The translations under genes and the position numbers were made by a program. From NCBI GenBank assembly GCA_965215025.1, contig CBDCCV010000002.1, forward strand, positions 124,001 to 188,000: 64,000 bases of DNA, in the 5' to 3' direction. The first letter of the stretch is position 1. The number at the start of each line of letters is the position of its first letter. The notes beneath the pieces are model-generated. The model did no database searches. It saw only the letters and a list, made by a program, of their open reading frames with translations, and was not told where the DNA came from. Positions 8,950 through 17,869 of this stretch are shown here, one piece after another. This DNA comes from CBDCCV01 sp965215025 (GTDB lineage Bacteria > Bacteroidota > Rhodothermia > Rhodothermales > Salinibacteraceae).

Positions 8950-9120
8950 TCCCCTCCTGAACAGGAGGAGACACAGGGGTAGTGGAGAAGGCAGGCTTGC
9001 TGCTTCGTTCGGACGGTGGCGTAGGGGCAAGGCGCGCCTTGCCCCTACCTCGGCTCAGGGCGGAGTGCCAGCCCTCATCTACCACCCCGCCTACCGGCAC
9101 CCCTCCTGTCCAGGAGGGGA
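8950..9120. repeat. CCCCTCCTG-ended palindromic element with a nested GTAGGGGC palindrome
   Basis: An intergenic element of about 171 bases bounded by TCCCCTCCTG (8950-8959) and its inverse CAGGAGGGGA (9111-9120). Each end also forms a small hairpin with an adjacent partial copy (CTCCTG-aac-AGGAG at the left, CTCCTG-tc-CAGGAG at the right). A perfect 28-base palindrome starting GTAGGGGCAA (9021-9048) lies inside it and belongs to a second repeat family seen elsewhere in the window. It has no coding capacity. Confidence 0.65.
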
Positions 9121-9160
9121 ACGTAGCCTGCAGAGTCGTTCTCATTCATCAAGCAATTGC

Positions 9161-10183
9161 TCACGCCGCTGTTGCGGAGCGGCGTGCGGATGGGCTTCCA
9201 GCGCGTGCGGGCGCCGGGCCGGTCTCCTGCGCGCCGTGCTCACCGCGCCAGTACCGGCGTGCGGCGGCCGGGGGGAGCATCCAGAAGACGGGGAAAGCCA
9301 GGACGAAAAGGGCCAAGCCGTTGCGCAGGAGGTGCGGCGCCTCCTGGAGGAAGAGGCGCAACGCGCGCGCGCGATCCCCGTGCATGAGCATCCGCACGAG
9401 CGTGCTCCGGGCGCGGTCGGCCAGGAAGGCGCGGAGATCATCGAGGTAGCCGGGCGGCGCGTCGGCGAGGCGGGCGGGCCAGTCCAGGCGGCGCAGGTCG
9501 CACAGGCCGCGCAGGTGGTTGTCCGGGCGCGTCTTGGAGATGTTGGCGGCGTGGGCGCGGTAGAAGGCGAGCACCCGGTCGCCGGCCACGGCCACGGGGC
9601 CGCGCGCGAAGAGGTGCAGGTTGAACGTGTGGTCGTTGGCGGCGCCGAGGCCGAAGCGGTCGGTAGGGTGCAGGGCGGCGCGGCGCACGAGCATGGCTGA
9701 GGGTGTCCAGAAGAGGTGGCGGTAGAGGATGCGCGCAGGCCGGCGGATGAAGCTCGCTGCGTCGCAAATGGCCGCTTTGTCGAAGGGCGGCGTGACGCCT
9801 GCGATCGCGTCCGGCCCTTGCGCCACGGCCCACGGCACCACGCAGCCGACGCAGGCCGGGTGCTTTTCCATGAAGTCTACCTGCACGGCCAGCTTCTTGG
9901 GATGCCACCAGTCGTCGCTGTCCAGGAAGGCGAGGTAGACGCCGCGCGCGGCCTCGATGCCCGTGTTCTTCGCCGCGCCCACGCCCTGATTTTCCTGGCG
10001 GATGAGCCGGATGCGCCCCTCGTACGGGCGCAGCCGCTCCGCCGTGTCGTCCGTCGAGCCGTCGTCCACGACGATGATTTCGACGTCTTCGAGCGTCTGC
10101 GCCAGCGCCGACTCGAGCGCCGCGACGGTGAGCGTCGGGCGGTTGTACGTGGTGAGAACGACGGAGACGAGCGGGTCGGGCAT
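9161..10183 (-). CDS. Family 2 glycosyltransferase
   Basis: A 340-residue GT2 enzyme. VSVVLTTYNRP and IIVVDDGSTDDT form the nucleotide-binding half. FLDSDDWWHP (about residue 90) is the metal-binding D-x-D motif. A hydrophobic stretch near the C-terminus (LALFVLAFPVFWMLPP) may anchor it to the membrane. ATG 10183 gives a start directly before the GT2 core; further upstream the frame only shadows the neighbouring gene. It lies 10 bases downstream of the next glycosyltransferase gene, which suggests one transcript. Confidence 0.9.
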   Translation of the reverse strand: MPDPLVSVVLTTYNRPTLTVAALESALAQTLEDVEIIVVDDGSTDDTAERLRPYEGRIRLIRQENQGVGAAKNTGIEAARGVYLAFLDSDDWWHPKKLAVQVDFMEKHPACVGCVVPWAVAQGPDAIAGVTPPFDKAAICDAASFIRRPARILYRHLFWTPSAMLVRRAALHPTDRFGLGAANDHTFNLHLFARGPVAVAGDRVLAFYRAHAANISKTRPDNHLRGLCDLRRLDWPARLADAPPGYLDDLRAFLADRARSTLVRMLMHGDRARALRLFLQEAPHLLRNGLALFVLAFPVFWMLPPAAARRYWRGEHGAQETGPAPARAGSPSARRSATAA

Positions 10184-10193
10184 GGCAGCGAAT

Positions 10194-11171
10194 TCACGAG
10201 CGCCGGTGAAGCCGGTCGCGCGCCCAGCCGGCGGCGTCCAGGACCGGCTTGGCGAGGGGGGCGGCGGGCGTCGCGCGCAGGCGCAGGAGCAGGCGGCCGG
10301 GGCGCGAGTGGTGCATCCACTCGCGGTTGTAGGCCGGCAGGTCGGGCATGAGGTCCGGGCGGGGGACGAGGCGCCCGTCGCCGGCGTCGTAGTCGAGCTT
10401 GGCTGCCGGCACGACGCGCTCGCGCCAGGTGGGGCGCAGGCTTCGGTCGGCCACGCGCGCGGTGGCGTTGCGGTCCACCACGGCGGCCTGCCAGTTCGGG
10501 CGGACCTCGTGGAAGAAGTTGTAGTTCTCGGCGCGGCGCATGAGGCCGGCGCGCACGTCCAGGCGGCGCTGGATCTGCTCGGGCGAGCGGTACTGGTAAT
10601 GCCGGAGCCAAATCCGCACGGGGTAGACGCGGCCCATCGGTGCGGGCCAGGCGCGGTCCTCGGGCCACCGCATCCGGCCGTCGTCGCGGAAGAGGCGTAG
10701 CTCGGACCACGTGTTGCGGTAGTAGTGCAGCCGCTCGGCCGGGGGCACGTCGGCGGCGTAGCGGGCGGGGTCCTCCTCGTAGCGCCGCACGTCCTCGTCT
10801 GTAAAGTAGAAGTTGAAGTGCGCGCTCCAGACCGTGCCGTAGCGCTCGGGGATCTTGGCGAGGAAGACGCACGGGTCGTCGATGTAGATCTCGTCGGCGT
10901 CGAGGCGGCACCACCAGTCGCCGGGGCGGCTGCGGCTGCGGAATTCGCGGAAGACGGTCCCGCGCAGCGGCTCGCTAAAGGACCGCTCGTCCTGGCGCAC
11001 GGGCACGACGGCCTCGATCTCTTGTCCCAGCTCTTGCACGAGCGCCCAGGTGCCGTCCGTCGAGCCGTTGTCCACGACGTAGATGTGGTCGCACCAAGCG
11101 GCGGCGGCGCGGAGCGTGTGTGCCACGACGTCGGCCTCATCGCGCAGGAAGGTGATGGCGTGGATTTTCAT
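10194..11171 (-). CDS. Family 2-like glycosyltransferase
   Basis: A 325-residue protein opening MKIHAITFLRDEADVV, then IYVVDNGSTDGT and CRLDADEIYIDDP. This is the variant GT2 layout (LDADE motif) found in enzymes of LPS-core and related pathways. The middle region is rich in Tyr, Trp and Arg, and there are no clear membrane segments. It is cotranscribed with the GT2 gene 10 bases downstream. Donor and acceptor are unknown. Confidence 0.85.
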   Translation of the reverse strand: MKIHAITFLRDEADVVAHTLRAAAAWCDHIYVVDNGSTDGTWALVQELGQEIEAVVPVRQDERSFSEPLRGTVFREFRSRSRPGDWWCRLDADEIYIDDPCVFLAKIPERYGTVWSAHFNFYFTDEDVRRYEEDPARYAADVPPAERLHYYRNTWSELRLFRDDGRMRWPEDRAWPAPMGRVYPVRIWLRHYQYRSPEQIQRRLDVRAGLMRRAENYNFFHEVRPNWQAAVVDRNATARVADRSLRPTWRERVVPAAKLDYDAGDGRLVPRPDLMPDLPAYNREWMHHSRPGRLLLRLRATPAAPLAKPVLDAAGWARDRLHRRS

Positions 11172-11210
11172 GGCGGAGGGTCCGATGCGAATGCGGGCGA
11201 GGACGCGGGG

Positions 11211-12938
11211 TTACGAGGCCGGCGCCGGCTCGCGGCGCTCTACGCGGCGGCCGGTGACCTCGTAGACGACGTCGGCCGCGTCCTGCATCCGGTGCTGGTG
11301 CGAGATGGCGACGATGGTGAGGCGGCCGAGCAATCCGCGCAGCGTCTCGCAGATGGCCCGCTCCGTCTCCGGGTCGAGGCCGGTGGTGGCCTCGTCGAGG
11401 ATGAGCAGGCGCGGGCGGTGCACCAAGGCGCGCGCGATCATCAGCCGCTGACCCTGCCCGCCGGAGACCTGCGCGCCCTGCTCGCCGATCCTTCGGTCGA
11501 GGCCGTCCGGGTGCTCGCTCACGAACGGCCAGGCGTCCGCCGCCTTGAGCGCTTCGACGACGGCCTCGTCGGAGAGCGACTCGTCGCCGAGGGTGACGTT
11601 GCGGCGGACGGTGCCGTTGAAGAGCAGCTTCTGCTGCGGCACGTAGCCGATGCGGCGGCGCCAGGCCGTGCGGTCGATGGCGCTCAAAGGGAGGCCGTCC
11701 ACGCGCACGGCGCCCTCCTGGGGCGTGAGCAGGCCCGTCATCAGGTCCACGAGCGTGGTCTTCCCCACGCCCGAGGGGCCAATGAGGGTGACGAACCGCC
11801 CGGCCGGCACCGTGAACGAGACGCCGCGCACCGTCGGCGCCTCGCCGCCGTAGCCGAAGGTCACGTTCTCGAACGTGAGCGCCTCATTCAGGAGCGGGGC
11901 GGCGTGCTCGCCCGTGGCTGGCTCGGCGGCGGCCTCGGCCTCGCGGATCTTCTCCATGAGCGACCAAAAGGCGCTCTCACCGTGAACCATGAACTGGTAC
12001 TTCTGCTGCATGAAGCCCAAGAGGATCATGAGCCGGTAGAAGATCACCGCCAGCGCCAGCACCACCGAGAAGGCGATCTGCCCGTAGGTGAGCGTGAGGA
12101 AGAGGCCGGCGGCGATGACGACGACGAGGATCGGCTCACGGAAGGCGTCCATGGCTTCGCTGGCGCGCACGCTCAGGCGCTGCGCCTCGTTGTAGGTCCA
12201 GGCCTCGCTTTCGATGAGGGCCGTGAGGTCGGCCTCGCGCGCCATCGCCTTCACGGGCTTGACGTTGGGCAGGAGGGCGGCGAGCTGGTCCACCATCCGC
12301 TCCATCGCGCCCGTCTGCCTCGACCCGGCCGAGCGGCCCATCTGCACGAGGCGCCTGAGGGCGAAGACGACGGCCACGCCCACGAACGGCGCCGCCAGCG
12401 CCACGGGCCACGACACGAAAAAGGCCAGGACGAAGTAGATGACCATCTGCACGCCGTCGGCGAAGGCGGAGCACACGCGCCGGTAGGCCTCCGCCGCGCG
12501 CTTGGCCTCGTAGCTCACGGCGTTGATGAGGCGCCCGCTCGGCTGCCGGGCGAAGTAGAGCCAGCGCGCGTGCGTCAAGGCGCGGATGAGGCGCAGGCGC
12601 AGCTCCGTGCTCACGAGCGCGATGATGTAGCCCACCTGCTGCATGGCTATCCACCGCAGCACGCCCTTCACAAGCAGCGCCGCCACGATGAGGGCCAGGA
12701 GCACGCCCAGCGTGGGCGAGAGGCCCACCATCTCGAGCGCATCGATCACCACGCGCGAGAGCGTCCCGGACTGGCTCTCGGCCGGGCCGACGGCCAGGTG
12801 CAGGAGCGGGAGCATGGCCATCAGGCCTACGCCCTCGGCTATCCCAGCCAAGAGGAGCAGGACCACCGTGAACGCCGTCCGGCGCGGGTGCGCCGTCAGG
12901 AAGTGGCGGATAAAAGCGGTGCTGCGCGGGTCGAGCAT
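11211..12938 (-). CDS. ABC half-transporter (MsbA/PglK-like exporter)
   Basis: A 575-residue fused transporter. About six membrane helices lie in residues 20-320 and a nucleotide-binding domain at about 350-575. GPSGVGKTT (387-395) is the Walker A motif, VSGGQGQR the ABC signature, LLILDEATTGLD the Walker B with catalytic Glu, and AISHQH the switch His. The family works as a dimer and moves lipids, lipid-linked oligosaccharides or peptides across the inner membrane. No Wzx/Wzy pair is visible in the cluster, so a PglK-like role flipping the lipid-linked glycan is the natural inference. MsbA-like lipid export is the alternative. Confidence 0.9.
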   Translation of the reverse strand: MLDPRSTAFIRHFLTAHPRRTAFTVVLLLLAGIAEGVGLMAMLPLLHLAVGPAESQSGTLSRVVIDALEMVGLSPTLGVLLALIVAALLVKGVLRWIAMQQVGYIIALVSTELRLRLIRALTHARWLYFARQPSGRLINAVSYEAKRAAEAYRRVCSAFADGVQMVIYFVLAFFVSWPVALAAPFVGVAVVFALRRLVQMGRSAGSRQTGAMERMVDQLAALLPNVKPVKAMAREADLTALIESEAWTYNEAQRLSVRASEAMDAFREPILVVVIAAGLFLTLTYGQIAFSVVLALAVIFYRLMILLGFMQQKYQFMVHGESAFWSLMEKIREAEAAAEPATGEHAAPLLNEALTFENVTFGYGGEAPTVRGVSFTVPAGRFVTLIGPSGVGKTTLVDLMTGLLTPQEGAVRVDGLPLSAIDRTAWRRRIGYVPQQKLLFNGTVRRNVTLGDESLSDEAVVEALKAADAWPFVSEHPDGLDRRIGEQGAQVSGGQGQRLMIARALVHRPRLLILDEATTGLDPETERAICETLRGLLGRLTIVAISHQHRMQDAADVVYEVTGRRVERREPAPAS

Positions 12939-12976
12939 GAAGCGAGACGGCGGCGTACGGATTGAGCGGAGACGGG

Positions 12977-14482
12977 TTAAGCGGAGACGGCGCGCGGCGA
13001 GGCAGGAGCGGTGGGCACAGCGGCCGGGGCGCCCAAGCCCGCGAGCAGGTTGTGCATCCGGATGCTCGAGCGGCGGCTGTCGAACAGCCCATCCGGGTCG
13101 AGCGGCGCGTCGTAGGCGCCGCGCTGCCAGCGCCCAAACGCGCGGTCGAGCACGCCGTCGATGGCGTCGGCGTCCTCCGGGTCGAGCACGGGCTGGCCGA
13201 TCTTGCTTGCCTCGAGCGCCATGGCGCCCGCCGGGTTGCCCAGGAGCAGGAGGTCGCCGTAGGTGCGGGCGTAGAAGTACAGCTTCGTGGGGATGCACAG
13301 CCCCTGCGTGATGACGCTGTCGAAGCCGACGAGCACGGCCGCGCGCTGCTGAAGGGCGTCGGCCTCTTCGGTTGGGCGGCGGCCGGCCTGCTCGAAGTGG
13401 GCGCCCAATCCGTACGCCTCAGCCAAGCCTTTCAGAGGCACGCCGTTAAAGTGCGAGTCCACGCCCATGAACGAGACGCGGAAGCACTCCGGGCCGAGGC
13501 CGTAGCGCTTGCGCAGGCGCCCGCAGGCGGCCAGCACCACGCGCACGTCCATGAAGGGCAGGAGCGATCCCGTGTACGCCACGCGGAAGCAGTCCGGATC
13601 GGGACGCTCGGGTGCGTCGAGAGCGTTGTAGCCGTTAGGGATGTAATGGCGCGGCGTGGCGCGCAGGCTGCCGAGGCCGCGCGCTTCCAGATCGGCCAGC
13701 ACGGCGCGCTGCGCCCCCTCGGCGATGTCCACGGCGAGGCGAGCGTGTCGCAGGATGCCGTTCTCCAGCCGTTGCCACACGGGGCGGTGCACGTCATCCA
13801 CGCGCGTGAGGTCGTCGCGGCGGCCGTAGTAAAGCGGGTCGCGGAAGTCGGCCACGTACGACACCCCGCGCCGCGCCAAGCCGATGCCCACGGCGTGCGT
13901 CACGTGCACGGGCGAGGTGACAATCACGGCGCGGTAGTCGTGCCGCCCGGCGAGCCTGCGTGCCAGGCGCATCGCGCGCGCCGTCCACACGGCATCGCGC
14001 GCCAGCTCGGCGGCGCCCACGAGGTCGTCCTTGAGCCGCTGCGCGATCCCCGGCCGCTGGCCGAGCGTCCAGACGGGCGCGTCGCCCGGATCGACGGGGC
14101 CGGCCTTCTCGGAGGGGTCGTCCACATCGGAAGAAGAAAGGCCGTCGCGCAGGCGCCACCAGGCGTCGCGGGCGGTGAGGCGCGCGCGCTCGTCCCAGCG
14201 GTGGTGCGGGATCAGGTGCTGCGTCACGCCGGCGCCAAAGGCCGGCGGATCGCTCGGAAAGCGCTCGGCGGCGTGCGCCGGGTCGGCGGCAAGGACGTCC
14301 AGGTGCCAGCCCAGGCGCGGCAGGTCGCGCGCGAAGGCACGCCACCGGACGCCGCCCGTGTGCCACGTGCGCGCGAAGTGCATACACACCACCAGCAGCC
14401 GCCCGGACGCATCGGACGGCAGTGCGCCGTCCGGCGACGCGCCGAGCCAGCGGCGGAAGTGGTTGGCGTCGAGCGGCGGCAT
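12977..14482 (-). CDS. Glycosyltransferase, GT4-like (GT-B fold)
   Basis: A protein of about 501 residues. LLVVCMHFARTWHTGG at the N-terminus resembles the GT-B acceptor domain. VADFRDPLYYGRR, HYIPNGYNALD and the following FRVAYTGSLLPFMDV mark the linker and start of the donor domain in GT4-like enzymes. The usual E-x7-E motif is hard to place, so the subfamily is uncertain. It lies between the ABC transporter gene and the FAD-oxidoreductase gene in the same direction and probably supplies another sugar to the same glycan. Confidence 0.72.
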   Translation of the reverse strand: MPPLDANHFRRWLGASPDGALPSDASGRLLVVCMHFARTWHTGGVRWRAFARDLPRLGWHLDVLAADPAHAAERFPSDPPAFGAGVTQHLIPHHRWDERARLTARDAWWRLRDGLSSSDVDDPSEKAGPVDPGDAPVWTLGQRPGIAQRLKDDLVGAAELARDAVWTARAMRLARRLAGRHDYRAVIVTSPVHVTHAVGIGLARRGVSYVADFRDPLYYGRRDDLTRVDDVHRPVWQRLENGILRHARLAVDIAEGAQRAVLADLEARGLGSLRATPRHYIPNGYNALDAPERPDPDCFRVAYTGSLLPFMDVRVVLAACGRLRKRYGLGPECFRVSFMGVDSHFNGVPLKGLAEAYGLGAHFEQAGRRPTEEADALQQRAAVLVGFDSVITQGLCIPTKLYFYARTYGDLLLLGNPAGAMALEASKIGQPVLDPEDADAIDGVLDRAFGRWQRGAYDAPLDPDGLFDSRRSSIRMHNLLAGLGAPAAVPTAPASPRAVSA

Positions 14483-14604
14483 GGCTTGCAGGAAAGGGGA
14501 GAAGAGACGGATAGGCGGCGGCGCGCACGAGCCGGACCGCGCAGGACGCGCGAGGCCGCTTGGGGGCTTGCGCCGCCGTCCGAGAAAAGAGATGTGCGTT
14601 TCTT

Positions 14605-16122
14605 CTACGCCGCCGCGCTGACGGCCTCGCGCGCCTCGGCACCGTTGCGGGCGGCCTTCAGCTTCGCCTCTTTCTCCTCCTGCTCCTTCACGGTGAAGTC
14701 CTCATGGTAGGAGCGCTCCACGTTCACGTTCCACACGTCGTGCGGCGTTCCCTTCGGCGTCGTCTCGCCCAGGATGTTCTTGGCCGCCAGGAGGGCCGTG
14801 AGCATGGAGTGGTCCTGGTTGTTGTAGCGGTGCATCCCCGCGCGCCCGACCGTCTGCAAATTCTCGAACGGCGCCAGGTAATCGCGGAGGGTGCCCAGGT
14901 GCTCCTTGTACGTGCCGTCGTAGACGGGGTACGTCTTCGGCTGGCGGATGACGGTGCCGTCGAGCACCCGCGCGCCCGCGCCCAGCCCGATGCGCCGCAG
15001 CTCGCGCTCGGCCAGCGCGATGAGGTCGCCGTCGGAGGAGGTCCAGAGGCCGTCGCCCTTGTTGCAAAAGTACTCCATGCCCAGGCACGTCTTCGAGAGG
15101 TCCGGCACCATCTGGGGACTCCAGTTCTTGAAGTTCTGAATCCGCCCCACCTCCACCTCCGGGCTGTGGATGTAGATCCAGTTATCCGGGAACATCTCGG
15201 CCTTGTCGATGACGAGGGCGACGATGAGGAAGTCGCGGTACGAGAGGCGCTCGGCCGCCTCGATGACGTGCTCCGGCGGCGCGGGCTGGAGGCGGTGGAT
15301 CAGCTCGGTGATCGGCATCGAGTTGATGAAGTGCTCGCCCTCGATGGCGCGCTCGCGGCCCTCGCCGTCGCGCACGCGGACGCGCTCGACGCGGCCCTGG
15401 CCGTCGTGCTCTACGGCCGTGACCTCCGTTTCCATCTCGACGGTGCCGCCGCGCGCCTCGACCTCTTCGGTAAAGCGCTCCCACATCTGGCCCGGCCCCA
15501 GGGGTGGGTAGTAGAACTCGTCGATGAGCGAGGTCTCGTTGTCGTTCTTAAAGAGCGCGTTCAAGATGGCGCGCTTGACCGAGAGGCCCTTGATCCGCTG
15601 CGCGGCCCAATCGGCGCGGATCTGGTCGCAGGGGATGCCCCACACCTTCTCCGTGTACGTCTTGAAGAACATGCGGTAGAGCCGCTTCCCGAAGCGGTTT
15701 GAGACCCACTGCTCCAGGTTCTCTTCTTCGTCGTAGGGCAGCTTGACCTTAGCCTTGAGGTAGCTGAAGAGGATCTTGAGGCTCTCCACCGGCCCGAGGT
15801 TCCAGAGCGTGTTCCAGAGGTTCAAGGGGTAGAGGAAGAACTTCCCGTCGTAGTAGATGCGCGAGAGGCGCTTGACTTCGAGGAAGTCCTCGCCCATGAC
15901 CTCGTGCCAGAGCGCCTCGACCTCGCCGACCTTCGTGTAAAAGCGGTGCCCGCCGATGTCGAAGCGGTACCCTTTGTACGTCTCGGTGCGGGCGATGCCG
16001 CCGACCTGGCTTGACTTCTCGAGCACGACGGGCTTGGTCCCGGCCTTAGCCAGCTCGTAGGCGGCCGTGAGGCCGGCCGGCCCGGCACCGATGACGGTGA
16101 CGTTAGCGGAAGGATGACGCAT
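14605..16122 (-). CDS. FAD-dependent oxidoreductase, UDP-galactopyranose-mutase-like
   Basis: A 505-residue flavoprotein. VTVIGAGPAGLTAAYELA (residues 8-25) is the dinucleotide-binding fold, followed by VLEKSSQVGGIART. IGGHRFYTKVGEVEALW resembles UDP-galactopyranose mutase and related glycan-cluster oxidoreductases. RAGMHRYNNQDHSM near the C-terminus is the second FAD-contact region. It could interconvert a sugar nucleotide (for example pyranose to furanose) for the glycan; a different flavin-dependent sugar reaction is equally possible. ATG 16122 lies just before the Rossmann strand. The C-terminal tail is charged and Ala/Lys/Glu-rich. Confidence 0.75.
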   Translation of the reverse strand: MRHPSANVTVIGAGPAGLTAAYELAKAGTKPVVLEKSSQVGGIARTETYKGYRFDIGGHRFYTKVGEVEALWHEVMGEDFLEVKRLSRIYYDGKFFLYPLNLWNTLWNLGPVESLKILFSYLKAKVKLPYDEEENLEQWVSNRFGKRLYRMFFKTYTEKVWGIPCDQIRADWAAQRIKGLSVKRAILNALFKNDNETSLIDEFYYPPLGPGQMWERFTEEVEARGGTVEMETEVTAVEHDGQGRVERVRVRDGEGRERAIEGEHFINSMPITELIHRLQPAPPEHVIEAAERLSYRDFLIVALVIDKAEMFPDNWIYIHSPEVEVGRIQNFKNWSPQMVPDLSKTCLGMEYFCNKGDGLWTSSDGDLIALAERELRRIGLGAGARVLDGTVIRQPKTYPVYDGTYKEHLGTLRDYLAPFENLQTVGRAGMHRYNNQDHSMLTALLAAKNILGETTPKGTPHDVWNVNVERSYHEDFTVKEQEEKEAKLKAARNGAEAREAVSAAA

Positions 16123-16208
16123 AAGAGGGGAGGGCGTGGTGCGGGGGCGGTAGAAGGGAGGGATACTCGGTGCAACGTGCAGGGTTCGGAGCAGGAGGCG
16201 CGGCACGG

Positions 16209-17249
16209 CTACGCGCGCGCAAGAGCCGGGGGGGCCGGCCGGCGGAGGTGTGCCGGGATGCCGCGAAGGCCCAGCGCATGGCGCAAAAGGCCGACCCCGA
16301 AGGCGACGCCGCTGTAGGCGTAGTAGAGCCAGTGCCAGGGGAGGACGCGCAGGGTGAAGCGCAGGCCCCGCTTTTGGTAGAAGAACGTGTACATCTTTTT
16401 GTTGAGGCCCAGCAAAGCGAGCGCGGCGCCGCCGGCGGGGCCAAGCAGCGCGGGCCGGCGAGGCGCACCTGCAAGCGCGCCTGCAAGCGCGAAGACGGCC
16501 GCTGTGCTGAGGCGGCTGGCCGTGTCCAGGTTCAGATCGTTAGGCAGCTGGCGGCGCTCCAAAAGCAGCGCCGTCCACGGCAAAGCGCGTGAGAAGATGT
16601 CCGTCTTGATCATGCTGCCGGCCTCCCAGCGCTTCAGGTGCTTGACCTGGAGGTCCTTGACCAGGCGGATGGCGTAGCCCGCCTGCCGCAGCCGGTAGCC
16701 CAGCTCGATGTCCTCGATGCACGGGCGGCGGTACCGCTCGTCGAACCCGCCCACGTCCCTAAACGCCCCCCGGCGCACGGCTCCGCAGGCGCCCCAAAAC
16801 GTCGAGGCCTCGGGCCGCCCCGCCTGGTGGGTGTAGTGGTGCAGGAGGTTGCGGTACTGCGAGAGGAAGTTGCCGGCTCCAGGCGCGTCGTCGTACGAGC
16901 CGATAAGGGCGGCGAGGTCCGGCTCACGGGCGAACTGCTCCGCCACGCGCGCGATGCTGCTGGGCTCCACAACCACATCGGCATCGACGAAGAAGAGCAC
17001 GTCCCCGGAGGCCGCTTCGGCGCCTCGGTTGCGGGCGTGGGCCGGCCCGTGGGCCGTGCTGTTGCGCAGGATCCGGGCGCCGTGCCGCTCCGCCGTTTGG
17101 AGCGCCTCGCCCGGCTCCCCGTCTACCACGACGATGACCTCGCCGGCGGCGCGCCTCGAACGGGCAATCCCGTCCATGCACCGGCGGAAGGCGTCGCCGC
17201 CCCGGTGCACGGGGACGATGACGGAGATGGAGGGAAAAGGCTGAGTCAT
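16209..17249 (-). CDS. Family 2 glycosyltransferase with C-terminal membrane segments
   Basis: A 346-residue protein. ISVIVPVHRGG and VIVVVDGE form the GT2 opening, FFVDADVVVEP (about residue 90) the DxD site, and CIEDIELGYRL the ED acceptor motif. One or two hydrophobic C-terminal segments (about residues 245-285 and near 310) suggest membrane anchoring. It is the first gene of the leftward cluster, preceded by an AT-richer leader, so the main promoter probably lies in 17250-17500. It may be the priming or an early transferase; this is inference from position only. Confidence 0.9.
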   Translation of the reverse strand: MTQPFPSISVIVPVHRGGDAFRRCMDGIARSRRAAGEVIVVVDGEPGEALQTAERHGARILRNSTAHGPAHARNRGAEAASGDVLFFVDADVVVEPSSIARVAEQFAREPDLAALIGSYDDAPGAGNFLSQYRNLLHHYTHQAGRPEASTFWGACGAVRRGAFRDVGGFDERYRRPCIEDIELGYRLRQAGYAIRLVKDLQVKHLKRWEAGSMIKTDIFSRALPWTALLLERRQLPNDLNLDTASRLSTAAVFALAGALAGAPRRPALLGPAGGAALALLGLNKKMYTFFYQKRGLRFTLRVLPWHWLYYAYSGVAFGVGLLRHALGLRGIPAHLRRPAPPALARA

Positions 17250-17869
17250 CAGAGCGGGGAGCGTTAAAAGCGTACGGCCCGGAACGTAGGAGACCGGAGG
17301 GGGGAGAAGCGCCGGTCACGGCGATCCGGCCGCGCTCATCTTAAAGTGTTGAGGCTGTTTCAAGGCCAACTTTCTTCAGCTTTACGGTGTAAACAAACTC
17401 GTTTAGATTCAGAAATAACAGCACAACTTTGCTCGGCGGCGTTACCTCGGCATTAAATCACACGAAATTGGCCGACCTGAATAAAGCGGTTCTGACTCGT
17501 TCTCAACAAATAGCGCCTCCAGAAGCATCCAGATGTGCTTGGATGGATCATCTGCCATGCGTCTAAGGCGCAACGGCCAGAGTCGCCCCGCTGCCGGCCT
17601 CGAGGCAGCTCGGCCTGGGACGACCGCTTCAGCGCCGTTGGCGCGGCGTACGGCCTGGCAACAGGTGCGGTGGACTCCTTCGACGGGACGCCGACTCGCG
17701 GTTGAGCGACGCGCGGGCCTTGGTCCTCACGTCCCGCGCCGGGTCTCACGTCTCGCTTGCGTCCTCCGCCGCGCCGCCGTCTCGCACGGGCACGAGAGCC
17801 TGGTCGAGAGCGGCTGCTCGTCCTGAGGGACGCGCTTTACAGCTTTCGCCCGCGAATGACCAACCCGCA
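17250..17869. other. Gene-free stretch, AT-rich leader of the glycan cluster
   Basis: I find no convincing gene here. Bases 17340-17530 are clearly richer in A and T than the surroundings and probably hold the promoter of the leftward glycan cluster. I could not fix a -10/-33 pair. Bases 17580-17870 are GC-rich with no recognisable protein in any frame and lead straight into the ScyD/ScyE pseudogene, so they may be further degraded coding sequence. Confidence 0.4.

Noticed and set aside
10184..11140. A continuous frame joining the GT2 gene at 9161-10183 to upstream sequence
   Set aside because: The upstream half is the out-of-frame shadow of the gene at 10194-11171. The GT2 domain begins exactly at ATG 10183.
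10725..14710. Two very long plus-strand frames over the ABC transporter and neighbouring glycosyltransferase genes
   Set aside because: Their His/Arg/Gly-rich translations are typical of antisense frames in high-GC DNA, and the minus strand carries well-supported genes.
17453..17749. Minus-strand frame in the AT-rich gap
   Set aside because: It has no domain, mixed composition and no ribosome-binding site. It overlaps the probable promoter region of the glycan cluster.
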